Both the position numbers and the translations under genes were made by a program. This document shows positions 24,716 through 36,905 of a DNA stretch of 64,000 bases, one piece after another. The notes under the pieces were generated by a model, which ran no database searches, was not told the DNA's origin, and worked only from the letters and a program-made list of their open reading frames with translations. Each line of letters starts with the position of its first letter. Position 1 is the first letter of the stretch. The DNA is taken from positions 25,717-89,716 of the forward strand of contig JAHFWL010000295.1 of assembly GCA_021292165.1 (NCBI GenBank), given 5' to 3'. Source of the DNA: Shinisaurus crocodilurus. Taxonomy: Eukaryota; Chordata; Lepidosauria; Squamata; Shinisauridae.

Positions 24716-27700
24716 CTACCAATTTTCCTTCTTAATTGACGCTCTAAAAGCAAAACAGGCCACCTTTTCAGAGACAGGAGAACTATCCCCTAATAAAAAA
24801 TTAATCAAATACCTAACAGGTCTATTAGATGAAAGATCTAGGTCTATAAACAGGGCTGCTCTTAAGGTCTCGTAAATTGGGCAATCAAGTAGATAGTGAG
24901 GCAGGTCTTCAAGCACATTAGATCCACATGGGCAGACTCTCTCTTCTAGAGGGATCCAACCATAACGTCCTTCAAGTATGGCAGAGTTCATTGCCTGACA
25001 TCTTAAGGCTGTAAATGCCCTCCTCCATTTAAAGTTTGTAATATTAGATACATAATGTGGAAGAGAAGTTTGAATAGGCAATTTAGCATACCAAGGGGCA
25101 CATTTCGACAGGCAGGCAGAAGCACGGTTATCTCGAAAATCATGTTTTAAAATATGAGATTTCAGGTAACGTGCTGCCATTTCAAAACTTAAGGAGTTCA
25201 AGAGATCCAAAGAAAGTCCATACATATCAATCCTTTGTAGGATTTCTTGATTCCAAGATGGAGCCATTCTGTTATTAAAGTTCAACATTTCTCTAGAAGC
25301 AGATAATACTAAGGAAGATCCCCTCCCTTTTTGCAATTTCACCCAATATCTGATGGCAGAAATATGTACCCTGGACTTCACTGTACAAAGACCGGTTTCC
25401 AAGCGGAGAATGGAAGTCTCAGTTGACTTAGGGAGGTCGAGAATAGCTCGCAAAAATTTATTCTGGGGTGTTTCCAAGATCATTTTCTGAGTGCATCCCC
25501 ATATTTGCGCACCATAGCAAATTTGTGCTATTGCTTTAGCCTCATAGATTTTAATAGCTGGAAAAGTCTGTCTACCTCCTCTACCCCAGTAAAACCTTAG
25601 TAAGGAATTCACAGTATTAGTAGCCAGGTTTTTAACATTTTCGAGATGGTTATTCCAATTTCCGGTTGAGGAGAAACATAAACCTAAATATTTAAAGGAT
25701 TTCACCTGCTCTATAGGATGTCCATCAATTTGCCATCTGTGTTTTTTAAATCTATGAGCAAAAACCAATACTTTTGTCTTTTCGTAGTTAATTTTCAATT
25801 TTTCTTGCATTGCTAATTGATTAAAGGTTTTCAATAATCTCCTCAACCCTTGCTGTGTTTGAGACAACAAGATGGTATCATCAGCGTACATAAGTACTGT
25901 AACCTTCCTATTTTCCAATTTGGTGGCACATAATTATCCTTATTACTTAAATCAGTTATTAGAGAGTTAACATAAAAATTAAACAATAATGGAGCTAATA
26001 GACATCCTTGACGGACACCTTGCGTAGTTTGGATCAGGTCTGTGAGTGAACCTGAGCGGTCCATCCTAACTTGGATCTTAGTATTTGAATGGAGCTGCCG
26101 CATCAGCATCAATAATCTTTTATCGATAGATGTTTTGTTTAGTTTATCCCAAAGACGATCACGATTAATTGAATCCAAAGCTGCTGCAAAATCAATAAAT
26201 GCTACAAATAAACGTCTACGTTTCACCTTTACATACTTGTGAATCAAATGAGATAAAACAAAACAGTGATCTGTTGTTGAACGATCACGCTGAAAACCTG
26301 CCTGTTCTTCTGCAATTATCTCACTGGAATCAAGCCAATAAATAAGTTTCTTTGACAAGTATTTGGTGTATATTTTTGATGAAATGTCCAGCAAACTAAT
26401 GGGGCGATAGCTGGCTGGTTTACCTGGGTCACCTTTTTTAAATATAGGAACCACAATGCTGATATTCCATTGGGGAGGGAAATGGCCACTATTATTAATT
26501 TCTGTAAATAAAGCTGCAAGTATAGAGGCCCACCAGTTTGGGGCTGCTTTATAGACTTCCCCAACAACTCCGTCTTCCCCTGGTGCCTTCCCGTTCTTTA
26601 GGGTAGCAATTATTTCACAGATTTCATCAGGAGATACAGGGTCCCAAACTGGTAAATCTTCTCCAGCCACAATAGTATGTATATTATCCTTGTAAGGTTT
26701 CAGAAAGTGATCTTTGGAGGTTGATTCATTAAACAAGTCTCGAAAATGGGACTCCCATATGCATGAGGCGATATTTAGTTCAATCAATGAGTGGCCATTA
26801 AAGCTCAACTTATTGATGATTTTCCAAAATCTTTGTGAATCTGTACTTTGGGCTGCGATCAATAGCTCATTCCATTGTGTCTTAATATATAAGGACTTCT
26901 TGTGTCTTAGTAGCTTCTTATAGTTACTTCGTAGCTGACAATATTGAAAAATTGACCTAGGTGCTTGGGTTTTGCGAGCTATTCTTGCGGACGCTTGTAA
27001 CTTTGATTTGGCCAATTTGCATTCCCTATCATACCATCCAAAGGAAGAGGGTCTCGATAGGTGTGGGGGGTCTTTCTTAGAGAACAAAGGTTCTAATAAC
27101 AGTAGAATATCGGAAAACTGCATAATTAAATCTTTACAATCTGAATTATGGATAAAATTACTGCGTATTCGAAGTGATTTCTCATTATAAAGTATCCCTA
27201 ACATTTGGAGTTCCATCTGAGCTGTCCATCTAATTGTTTTAACGAAATTACAGTTCAAGTTGTTCTTGTTGATATCCTCCTGTAGTAGAGACAACTTGGG
27301 TGCCACAATAAGTGATAAACAGAGTGGATAATGATCACTCTCTGGATAACAGTATACTTCAAAACTATTGATATATGATATCAGATCACTGGATACTACC
27401 ATGTAATCAGTAACACTTCCTGCCCAGACAGAAAAAAAAGTGATATTACCAGGCTTATCATTAGGGTGGTTACCATTAAGGATATAGAAATTGTATTTCA
27501 TAATTATATTATAAAAAGCTTTACCGTAGGCATTAATCACACTATCCCTCGATTCCCTACCTGCATTCAAAGGGGAGGATTGGGATTGTACATTATGCAT
27601 GTTGAGCTTGCCCAAAAGGTACTCCTCATTTGGTCCAATACGCGCATTTAAATCTCCCATCAAAACAATGGATGCCCCCTGATTTATGAGCTCAAATTGT

Positions 27701-28182
27701 TCTATAAGTTCATCCAGTTCCTTCCAAGCATTACCATAGTTAGACTTAGAGTTCCTGGGTGGTATATAAATATTTATCAAATAGATGTTAATATGAATAT
27801 CTAGATTACATATGTTCACACATTGAATATTAGGGCTAGTCACATTAATCTCAACACATTTTATATTGTATTTGGTTGATACATAAATAAGCAAGCCACC
27901 GCTTGGCTGGCCATATTTTGCCAGCTTACAAGCAGGCTTCAGCCAGTGATTATAACCCTCAAGGCTAATGCTAAGGTGCTCAGAGCAGATCCAAGTTTCT
28001 TGAAGGCTAATGATAGAATAGTTCTTCAAAAATGTGGTTATCTCCTTATCAACTATTTTATTGGACAGTCCTGCTACATTCCATGAGAGTAACTTGTAGC
28101 GGAAGTCTGAGATGGTGTCCAAGTTTGATAAAGGGAGAAGCTGATAATTCCCATCTAATAATGTCCTCTCATGATGTCCCAA
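24716..28182 (-). pseudogene. LINE ORF2: AP endonuclease plus reverse transcriptase, one frameshift
   Basis: The N-terminal part (start 28182) is an AP-type endonuclease with LLSWNVAGLS, LQETW, GDLNARIG, a TDYM-type aspartate and SDHYPL. The RT follows with NGKAPGEDG, VPIFKKGD, YRPISLLD, EEQAGFQ, a FIDF-type block and TTQGVRQGCLLAPLLFNFYVN. A frameshift near 25840-25920 puts the YADD catalytic box (YADDTILLSQ) in a second frame, which runs to 24716. The C-terminus has a CPCGSN...HYLLDC zinc-knuckle-like motif. Total length would be about 1150 residues. The single visible break suggests a fairly young insertion. Confidence 0.88.
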
Positions 28183-28227
28183 TCGATTAAGAGAAACAGG
28201 AGGATTAGCTCCATTTTCCTTACTCTG

Positions 28228-29028
28228 TCATATGGGGTTATCGCCAGTTCTTAAGCTCTCAGATGTTAGGCTATTTTCTTCCAATTCCACTATATCATTC
28301 ATATCTAAACAGCATCTGGTGTTTAAATTCTGGATTGGCTGCAGGATGTTAACAGATTGCAGCTGATTTGAGGAACATATGTCCATAGGCGCAATTTCAT
28401 CAACATCTAGGTATCTCATCGCCGTCCATGAGGGGGTGGCACACTGTTGTTGGCCCGATGGATGTACAGCCAAAGGTCGGGCCATATCCAATTGCCGGGA
28501 GCCCTGCTTCTTAGCCCTCCCAGATAGATCAATTTCCACAGGGCCCTGTAAATGCGAAGATGAAGAGCTGGCCATATCGGTTTGTCGGGAACCTTGCTCA
28601 TTAGACCTCCCTAATGAATTTATTTCTACTGGGACCACTATCTGGTGGCCACTTTTTGCAGGCTGCGTGAAGGGTAGAGAATTGTGACTTAGTCCTCCCC
28701 TAACATAGTTAGGAGTGCTTGTTGTGCCGAACCCATTCTCACCCTTATCCATATTCTCCACTCGTCTTTGTTCTATCCTCCCTACCTCACTTTCTTTCTG
28801 GTTCTGCAATGAGAAGGGCTTATTTGTTGATTCTTGATCCCTTCTTTGGGTTACATTAGGCTCAGTCAAGGCTATATTCCAGTTTTCTTCACCGGGAAAA
28901 GATGGAGTAGGTTCATATGCTTTCTCCAGGTTTATAAGATCTTCATTGGCTATTTCACCAACCAAAACTGGATTACTTCCATCTACCCCTCCTAGATATG
29001 AGGATAGCAGAGGTAGGGGATGTGCCAT
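28228..29028 (-). pseudogene. LINE ORF1 region, third part
   Basis: A 266-residue open frame rich in Ser, Asn, Gln and Glu holds two near-repeats of about 32 residues, each running from a VEI(N/D)-SGR-type start through QGSRQ and DMA. I see no RNA-recognition or zinc-knuckle motif. It probably belongs to the element's ORF1, or to a linker before ORF2; it ends 46 bases before the ORF2 start. Confidence 0.5.
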
Positions 29029-29080
29029 ATTTTGAAAATATCTGAGTACTGTAATATCCAGCCCCAGTAATTCCTCTCTC

Positions 29081-29572
29081 TTACATCCTATTGGTAATAA
29101 TACTGTCCTTAAATGTCACTACTGCACGTGCATGTGTATAATTGTAAAACAAATATTCCACCTTCTGGATTTTATCCAGAACAGGTGGAACAATAGATAT
29201 GGATTGCAGTATGCTAATTAAATGTAATTTGCGTTCACTTTGGGACAACATTCCTCTTTGTTTCGGATAACCGCAAAAAACCAAAACATGGCTAATTAGT
29301 TGTAAATTCCAGTTAAAATTAGATTTGGAGGCTAGTAACTGTTGTGGAGATTGGTTGGAAATCCTAGTATTATTGCCTTTAAGAATGTCAGACCATGGAT
29401 CTTGCCCCATCATTTCTTTATATGTCCCTTTAAGGGAGGGGGTAGAGGTATGTCGTATCTCTATGGAGGCCTTTTTCCTTCTTGAGTTTTGAGGCTTCCT
29501 TTCAGGTTTAGGAGCCTTTATAATTCTATTAGGATTTCCCTCTAATTGTTTAAATAGATTATGATAATTCAT
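29081..29572 (-). pseudogene. LINE ORF1 region, second part
   Basis: A 163-residue frame starts with a basic linker (KPERKPQNSRRKKAS). A more ordered region follows (NWNLQLISHVLVFCGYPKQ; EYLFYNYTHARAVVTFKDS) that could be the single-strand nucleic-acid-binding domain of an ORF1p. It is shifted in frame from the first part. Confidence 0.5.
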
Positions 29573-29642
29573 CCTCCTGAATATTGATTTTTTGGCCTTA
29601 CTTGAATTCTTAATATTTTTACTTTTCTTTATCTTTGTTGAC

Positions 29643-30335
29643 TCATTCTTGCTTTTTTAAGTGGGTTCCTCTTTTTTTGTCTGCAGAGTTGTATGAATTT
29701 TTCTTTATAGAAGTGGTTTTGGTTTTCTTATTAGAAGAAGTTTTATCATCAGGGAGAACATCTTGGGAATTTGTACTTCCTATCACTGCTTGTTCGTTAG
29801 TATTCTTAGATAGCTTAACTAACTTGATTAATGTGGTTAGCAGCTCATGAGATTCATAGAGGAATAATTTTATCAGCTTCATTTCCTCTAAGATATCTTT
29901 AACCCATTGAAACAATGAGTTAGTATCTTTTCCCCCACCCAGCTCTGTTTTATTCAAAGAAGCCTCATTCTCTGACTGAGAGGGGCACAATGCCAACTCT
30001 TTCACCTGCCTTAACATAAGAACATCCAGTTCTTTCCCTCGCTCTACCAGTTCCAACCTACTGGTGGCAAGTGCATTTTCTGCTGATGCCATCTCCATGG
30101 CCAAATTAACAACATATTCCTCCGAATTGGTCTCTTGTAATACACATCTATGATCTATAGACCAATCTAAATTAGGGGCATGAGGAGATATGTGTTTGTG
30201 TTCGTTATCAACTGCCTTATCCTTAATGGAGAAGAAATTGGTAATTTTCTTTTGTCTCCCTTCTCTTTTATGTTGAGTATTTCCAGGTAGGGGAGAGATT
30301 CCTTGGATCTTATAGCCCTGCCTAGTAAGGACCAT
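29643..30335 (-). pseudogene. LINE ORF1 region, N-terminal part
   Basis: A 230-residue frame has an ATG at 30335, a basic start (RQKKITNFFSIKDK), a predicted helical middle (MEMASAENALATSRLELVER; WVKDILEEMKLIKLFL) that could form a coiled coil, and a lysine-rich end. This matches the general plan of LINE ORF1 proteins, but I recognise no named domain. Confidence 0.5.
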
Positions 30336-30523
30336 AGTAACAAACCAGGGAAAACCCTGGTCTAATCAAATAGATGTAATACAGGGGCAAACAATAATAG
30401 AACGTCCCTACTGTAAGAGGAATACAATTAAACAACTGAGCACAACTAAGTGCAAAAGCTTCAATTCCATAACCCAACAGAACAGTTACTCCAAAGTAAG
30501 TTACTAAATTAATCTCTTTAAAC

Positions 30524-30547
30524 TAGTGTGTGTGTGTGTGTGTGTGA
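30524..30547. repeat. (TG)n microsatellite
   Basis: About 12 TG units lie between the LINE ORF1 start and the hAT insertion. Confidence 0.9.
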
Positions 30548-30712
30548 AAATAAAAATCAACAAATTATGGAGGGATTCAGCAATTCAGCTGTTAGTCCTG
30601 CTACCAGACTAAGATTAGAAGAGTCAGGCCAAATTGTGATAGGAACTAGTGGGAGAGGTTAACAGTCTTCAAACAAACATCTAATAGGTCTTTCTCCTTT
30701 CTTCCATTAAAC

Positions 30713-31409
30713 CAGTGATGGCGAACCTTTTTGAGCCTGAGTGCCCAAACTGCAACACAAAACCAACGTATTTATTTCAAAGTGCCAACACTGCAATTAA
30801 ACCTGAATAAATATATGATAAAATAAATAATGAATATAATAAACAATAAATATAATATTAATAATGATAAAAGAGAGGATAATCCTGATGATAAAAATGA
30901 TTTGATTGATTAAAACCCCCATGTAGACGCTTTCCTTACATTTGTCCAATTTTTCAGGCTGTAGAAAGTTTATAGTTCTTATTTATGCTAAAAATGATGA
31001 GTGGTTTATAATTCATGTATAAATAATGTTCATAAAGCCCATAGATAAAATTTCCTATATACTACAGTCTGTGGAGCTCCTAAGTCCAGGACAGGGCAAA
31101 ACTATAAAAAATACACCAGAAAACAGAAGTGGGGGGAGGCATTCAAAGAAGTTAATTCAAACCTTAACAATGCAGTACAGGAGGCTGGGTAGGTACCCTC
31201 ATGAAACCTAAATTAGTGGAACAACCATCTGACCTGCGGTTTTTCCTCTTCATGTCATCCCAGCACTTCCCACAAAAATGCAACAGGAACAAGGAAAGCA
31301 GTTTAGAAAGGTTTTCTGGTAGCTAATGTGGAGGCAAAGCTCCTTGTAATCCCCCCCCCCATTATAATTTATGGAAGCAGGAGACACGGATGCTATGGCT
31401 CTCTCTCTC

Positions 31410-31443
<34 letters not shown>

Positions 31444-32275
31444 ATTTGTCTGCCTACTTCTGCCTATCTCTGTCTCGCTGCAGAGACAGATGGGAGGGAA
31501 ATGGCTCCAGCAGCAGCAAACCCAGAGAATCCCTGAGCAGGAACTAAGTTTGCACAATACTCTGCAGCTCAACTCCAAAGTCATATGTAGCATCTGCAAA
31601 GTTTTGTGCCTTGGGTTACTCTTCCCTAGGCATGATCTTTCCAGCCTGAAGAGGGAAAGGGTAAAGAAGGACTAAGGTTGGTTGTTGTTGTTTTTTATGC
31701 GTTGTTTTTAAAGAAGCACGTTTCCCTCCCTTTGATCACCCCCTGCCAAACCTGTTTGTGGGATCCCAGCTTTTCTCTGCAGCTGTTTCCAGGATGCTCC
31801 AGCACGCTCCCTTTGTCCACGGGGGCTGCTGCTGCTGCTTTGGAGATTCCCCCCCCATAAATCCCCTGTGCCAGGAAAGAAGCGGCCCTGAGCGCGCGTG
31901 CTTGGGAGTCCTCCCCACCTCAGCCTCCTTTTCCCACCTCGGCTCCAGCGTCCCCTCCCCCCCAAGCCTCTCCGTGGCCAGTCCTGAAGGCGCAGAGAGA
32001 GAGGGAGAGAGACCTTCCCTTCCTTGCTACGACAGGAGCGGTATGAAGGGAGGCTGCCGCTGTGTTCCGCTCTGCCCTGCCCTGCCCTGCCCTGCCTTAC
32101 CTGCCTTGGACACTTCCTGGTCGCAAAAATGACGCGACGGGACCCAGCGGTCCAGCGTGGCGGTGTGGTTACTTGCCGCTCCTCCTGTTGTGTGTTCCAG
32201 ACTATGGCTCACGTGCCCACAGGGAGGTCCCTACGTGCCACCTGTGGCACGCGTGCCATAGGTTCGCCATCACTG
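30713..32275. mobile_element. Non-autonomous hAT transposon, 1.56 kb, OposCharlie-like ends
   Basis: The terminal inverted repeats begin CAGTGATGGCGAACCT at both ends (16 identical bases, then a looser match). The element is flanked by a perfect 8-bp target duplication CATTAAAC (30705-30712 and 32276-32283). The left subterminal sequence (GAGTGCCCAAACTGCAAC) resembles the horizontally spread OposCharlie/hAT families of tetrapods, from memory. No transposase frame is present. The internal part from about 31690 to 32130 is GC-rich with CpGs and unlike the AT-rich left part, so it may be acquired sequence. A (CA)n run lies at about 31411-31440. Confidence 0.93.
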
Positions 32276-32283
32276 CATTAAAC

Positions 32284-32999
32284 ATTCAAGCAACAGCTGA
32301 ATCATCCTCTTAAATACAGACCTGGATTCAATGGATAAGACCCTCCTGAGGCCTAAATCAGGTTTTCCTTATAAGTTCAAGAAGAAAAAAAGTTTGGTTA
32401 TTGAATCTGAACTCCCAGTCCCAGCCACTAGATACAGTAGAGTCTCCAAGTTAAAGCGAAAGATTCCTTTCTCTCTGCTTTCTCTGTATGTTTTTTTTTC
32501 TTCCAGATATCTCTCTTTCAAGCTGCTTCTTCTTTCAGGGCTGAAAGTCTCTTTCTCCAACTGGGTTGTTGTTGCCCCTCTATCCTCTCCCATACACCAC
32601 AACCCACCATGATGATGGTGCAAACTGGCACACTGTGTTCTAAGGACGGGCAATTCCCGCCAATCACCCTGTGCCTATTTGTGTTTGCGATTGCTGCTCA
32701 CTCTGCGCGAATGGGAAAATTGTGCACATTGGACAGCGATCGAACGTGAAATTTGCGCAACTGTCCTCCATAGACTCACGTGCAACTGATTCTATCTTCA
32801 TGGGAAATTTGCGCAAATTAGGAAAATGGCTCCAAATCAAACTGGGAAAGTTGCCCAAATTGAATGCGAGCACATGTCTGGCAATTTGCGGACATTAATG
32901 GCGTATACGTGCTTGCGCTCGCTATCGTGTTCAGGTCTACGAACATGGCATGCTTGCATGTTTTGGAAGGAAAACCAACTTCTCAAACATACTTACCGT
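32284..32999. other. No gene recognised
   Basis: The first part continues the sequence in which the hAT inserted and may be the LINE 5' region. From about 32640 to 32960 the motifs GCGCAAATT, TTTGCGCAA and AATTTGCG recur, suggesting a small inverted or palindromic element; I could not fix its ends. Confidence 0.35.
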
Positions 33000-33009
33000 G
33001 TTCACCCAA

Positions 33010-33190
33010 GCCTCAAAGGCCTCTCCCTATCCACCAATTTCCCCTTGAAAATCCTCCTTCCATAATTAGGACTAAGAGGCAAGCCCAGGGTTTTTCTCGC
33101 TCTGACCTACCTGGACTAACCAAGAGTGCAAATGAGAAGACCAATTGAGATCTCCAGATCTCTTCCTCAGGCGTGATGCCAATCTTAGAC
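33010..33190 (-). pseudogene. Truncated tandem copy of a defensin first exon and its intron start
   Basis: On the minus strand CTTCTCATTTGCACTCTTG followed by GTTAGTCCAG|GTAGG repeats the second half of the signal exon at 33575 and its donor. The following intron bases are alike as well. The ATG half is missing. Copy B keeps the same fragment at about 61820-61880, where it runs into copia sequence. Confidence 0.6.
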
Positions 33191-33574
33191 CTCTGAATTT
33201 GCAGAATGAGTAACTTCACCATAAAGTCAAGGATTCCCCCGCCCCCCGTCGCCCCCTTCACCTGCTTTTTCATAAGACACACATATGGGACACTTAATTT
33301 GCAGAGCCGGCTTCCAAAACCCAATTTTTCCCAGCCACCACAAATGTGGAAATGGGAGAAATGGAGAGCCCTGCAAATGCTCCTTTCTGATCGTTTCCCC
33401 CCAGAAAGCTTTCCCACCCCCATCCCTTGGCTCAAAGTGGCCAAGGGGGCAGTTTCAGGGGAGAATAAGTGGGAGAGGGAAGGGTGAAGCACCTCTTCCT
33501 GACCACCAGTTTTCTCTCAGAAATGCTCCTTCTATTACTAGCATGATGAGGCAAACCAAGGAGTTTTCTCCTAC

Positions 33575-33632
33575 CTGGAGTAATCAAGAGTGCAAATGAG
33601 AAAACAACAAACAGAAGGAGAATCTTTGTCAT
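33575..33632 (-). CDS. Beta-defensin-like signal-peptide exon, copy A
   Basis: First coding exon of a defensin-type secreted peptide. It runs from ATG at 33632 and reads MTKILLLFVVFSFALLITP, a lysine followed by an unbroken hydrophobic signal core. It ends in phase 1 at CCAG|GTAGG. Length is exactly 58 bp, like the other three first exons in this window. I found no mature-peptide exon downstream (below 33.5 kb), where a hAT and a LINE now lie, so the gene may be incomplete or its second exon outside recognition. Upstream, where the expressed-looking paralogue has its TATA box, sits an (ATT)n microsatellite. It is nearly identical to the exon at 62303-62360. Confidence 0.75.
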
Positions 33633-33693
33633 GGTTGATGCTGGAATCTCAGGATCGCTGGACAGATGGGACCCCGAACCTGCAAGGAAGCCG

Positions 33694-33694
33694 T

Positions 33695-33734
<40 letters not shown>
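33694..33734. repeat. (AAT)n microsatellite at a defensin promoter position
   Basis: About 13 triplets, 62-102 bases upstream of the exon ATG at 33632. The counterpart in copy B lies at about 62424-62466. Confidence 0.9.
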
Positions 33735-33735
<1 letters not shown>

Positions 33736-33896
33736 CCCCATCACTGTTGCACACAGGTGGTGATTTTCATGGGAGTCATGCAGGGAGGGCCATCTTTCGC
33801 GGCTGTGCCCCCACTCCCGCAGCACTCCTGTGTGGCAATTAGGCTTTTAAAATTGCTTCCATTGGCACCCATGGAACATTTTATATAATCCTAATT

Positions 33897-35352
33897 GTTG
33901 CATGGGAGGGGGTATTTTGGGGGGGAGAGTTAACTCTTCCTTCCCCAGCTGTGCCCCCCATCACCCCATGTGGCAATTAAAAAACTTTTAAAGGACTAAT
34001 TGCTCCGTGGGGGGTGGGGCAGGAAGGGATGTCGTGGGCCAGATGGGAAGGCCACACTGGCTGCATGTTCCCCACTTCTGCTGTAAGAGCTCCTTCGTGG
34101 TTATGTTCACTTACTCGAGATATGAATTAGGGCAGAGAGCCTAGAACAGGCCCAAGGGCAGTGCAGCTGGGTTGGGGCTGGAGAACTCCGATAGGTGCAG
34201 GGGCAGAGCCCAGCAGTGTCGAGGGGCAGAATCCTGCACAAAAGCTGTATATTTGCCTAAGTGTACAGACATCCTTGGTATTTTTTTAAAGAAACAGGAG
34301 GTGAATAAATACAGACTTGCCAGTGTCGTGGTGTAGTTAGAGTAGGACTGGAGAAACCCGGGTTCAGATCCCCACTCTGCCATGCTGCTGACCTTGGGCC
34401 AGTTGATATCTCTAAGCCTATCCCACCTCACAGGGTTGTCGTGATGATAACATGGGAAGGGAGAAGGGATGGGCCATGTACAAAACATCCAGTCCAAGCT
34501 GGCACTCAGAAGTGACATTAAAGCAGTAAACCCAACTTGTTGATGCAGGAGGAATAATAAGAGGGTTTGTTGAATATCTGCTCATTACTGCTAAAGCGGC
34601 ACATGCCCCTTCTGGCCCGGCCTGGGCTGGAGGAGAGCCTTTGCAAGTGTCGCATTCCTAATAAAGCATGCGCCATTCATTTCATTACCTTTTGCTGGAA
34701 TGAATCCCTGAGTTTTATTTCCTTGAAAGCGTCATGGCTGTCTCGCTGGAACCCTGAACAAGAGCACCCTGAGCTGAAACATTCGTTGCAGGTGACACTT
34801 GGAATTTGACAAACCTGAATGTAGTCTGCCCTTTAATCATTCTTCTTCTTTTTTCTTTCTCTAAATGAAAACACCCCCAAATGCTTTAGATTTTCCTCGT
34901 AGGGAAGGAATCGCAAAGCCCTGGAATATTTTGATGGGCCCCTTTCCGCATGTTTTCCACCCCATGTGTCCCCTTCTACACCTGTCAACTATTGGCGGGC
35001 ATGTGACAATGGCTTTTGCTCTCCCTTTCCCAGAAAGCCTCTTGTTTCACCATCCTTGTCTTGCACAGCCTGGGCCACAATCCATTGGCTAATTGGGCCG
35101 AGCTGGGAAGAAGGGTATGTGCAAAAGGACATTTCTCCAGCAATGAAGAAATCAGTTCCTGTCTGTTAAAAATGTGGGTTCTGTTTAACAGATCTGGTTC
35201 CCTGGTTTCACTTGCAAAAACGGTGTGTTGGCAGCTTCCAAAAAGGTGGTGTAGTTCCTAAGCAAAGGCTTCACTTAAACAACGGAGGCTGCTCCAGTGG
35301 TCCTGCATCACATACATAAGACGAGGCCTGACCGTGTCTTATCAATCAGATC
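33897..35352. other. Block present only in duplication copy A; contains a SINE
   Basis: I see no gene. A tRNA-headed SINE lies at about 34318-34460 (GGTGTAGTTAGAGT, GGGTTCAGATCCCC, then CCTTGGGCCAGTT and CTCACAGGGTTGTCGTGA). The remainder has only short frames. Confidence 0.55.
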
Positions 35353-36905
35353 TGCAGAATACTCTGACAGCTGCAAGCTAGGTAGGATGTAAAATTAATA
35401 AGATATGCAAAGACCCATTTCCGAAGTGATTTCCCCCTCCAAATAGGCAGAACACACCCTCCAGGTGCAGCTATGAATGGGCTGAAGAGGGGTTTTGCAA
35501 GTATCACCTTCATGAACCTCATCGACTGGACCGAGCACCCATTCACAGGAAATATTTCCCCTTTGTTTAAGGGTGGCGCAACAACACAGTCCTTTCACGT
35601 TAGGCCCAGTTGCATAAACCCTGCTCAGGCTAAGCACAAACACCTAAAAACCTGAGGGGAGGGTCGAATGAAACCCTTTCCCTACATACGAGGGGAAAGA
35701 ACAATAAAGTTGATCAAAGTTCTATTTTGAATATACGGTATTCTACTATCAAGGTGTCTGTATGTAGGCTCAACAGTAATGTAGGTTAATAACGCCAAGC
35801 GGACCACGTTGGATTAGGGTAGCAAACAAAATAAAAATCAGTTTATTTTAATTCCCAAAATCTTAGTTCCAGGAAAAAAACCTTCAAACCTGCCTACCCA
35901 ACCACCAACAGACAAGACAAGACTACAACAAGAACCAGCATAATATTAATAACTGACATCACTCAATCCCCCTTATATTCTCCTCCCCCACCCTTTCTAA
36001 GACATAATAGATTTCATAGATCATAGAGTTGGAAGGAGCCTACAAGGCTATCGAGTCCAACCCCCTGCTCAGTGCAGGAAACTAGAGGAGGGGTCTCCCA
36101 TCCAAGTAATAACCAGGCCCGACCCTGCTTAGCTTTCCACGCTCAGACAAGCTGAGCCAGCGTGAACCAACCACACCCACTCTTTCAACATTCTAGACTC
36201 ACCAAACATACTAACGCTGACATACACCAGGGAACCGAACTGTGAGGTTATGCCACAAATTGGTCTAATAAAGTACATTGCTGAAGTTCATGGTCTGTGG
36301 ACCAGAGCTACAATTCTCAGCACTTAAGATTTTTTGCGCACCTATTGTGATTTGGACAATCAGGCATGGCATCAACCCAGGTTTTCTGGATCAATGCCTG
36401 CCGTAGTTTGTAGGGCATATTCAAACAGCTTTGCCACAAGACACTTGGGCTCTTGGCGCCTCTAGGTTCCGCTGTCAGAGTTCCAGCTATTCCCTCCCAG
36501 GGAAGGTAAACCCCAGCATCCTGCTCACCCTCAACATTCCCAGAGAGAGACAACGGCTCCTGCAGAGGGTATGGACTGCTGAGTTTCTGACTGGGTTCAC
36601 ACCACACGGCAACCCACGATGGGCAGCCAGACATGGTGGGTTGTCGTATCGTTCAAATTTGGCGTGTCCTCCACAGGGAGGCTTAATTTTCCTCAAATAA
36701 GCCACCCCGAGAACCCATGGCTTGTTGCAGGGTTGTTCATACCCATGATGGGTTGTTGTGCTGTCCGAACCCGGAACAGTGATTTTAACGTGGGTTGTTA
36801 AATAAGCCACCCCAGCTGGGGCATGCTGGGAGTTGTAGGCCGAAAACACCTGGGGACCCAAAAATGGAGAACAGTGCTCTAGACCTGTCTTCCCCAACCT
36901 GGTGC

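Larger units (their letters stand above)
24570..30340 (-). mobile_element. Nearly complete APE-type LINE with two ORFs
   Basis: A minus-strand non-LTR retrotransposon with a 3' UTR, an RT-endonuclease ORF2 and a lysine/serine-rich ORF1 region upstream. The endonuclease, RT and a C-terminal CPCG...H.L..C motif suggest the I/Jockey side of LINEs, perhaps close to Ingi/Vingi; that clade call is tentative. Related fragments lie at 20.4-21.0 kb and 43.6-45.9 kb. The (TG)n and A-rich sequence beyond 30340 may be its 5' UTR, which the hAT at 30713 interrupts. Confidence 0.85.
33082..36905. repeat. Segmental duplication, copy A (pairs with 61818-64000)
   Basis: 33082-33896 matches 61818-62612, and 35353-36905 matches 62625-64000, in the same orientation with small indels. 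The block 33897-35352 is absent from copy B. The CR1-tail repeat at 36008-36175 is also absent from copy B. The unit carries a defensin first exon. Confidence 0.9.

Noticed and set aside
31328..31675. 115-codon frame over a CA repeat, with a cysteine-rich frame on the other strand
   Set aside because: The frames are driven by the (CA)n run and lie inside the hAT element; cysteine spacing is not meaningful.
33013..33492. 159-codon minus-strand frame in the duplicated block
   Set aside because: The copy at 61950-62558 shifts frame relative to it, so coding pressure is absent; it reads through a defensin intron.
35395..35643. Cysteine-rich minus-strand frame with a CCC cluster, repeated at 62650-62910
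   Set aside because: Spacing does not fit defensins, the frame is broken between the two copies, and it lies upstream, not downstream, of the signal exons.
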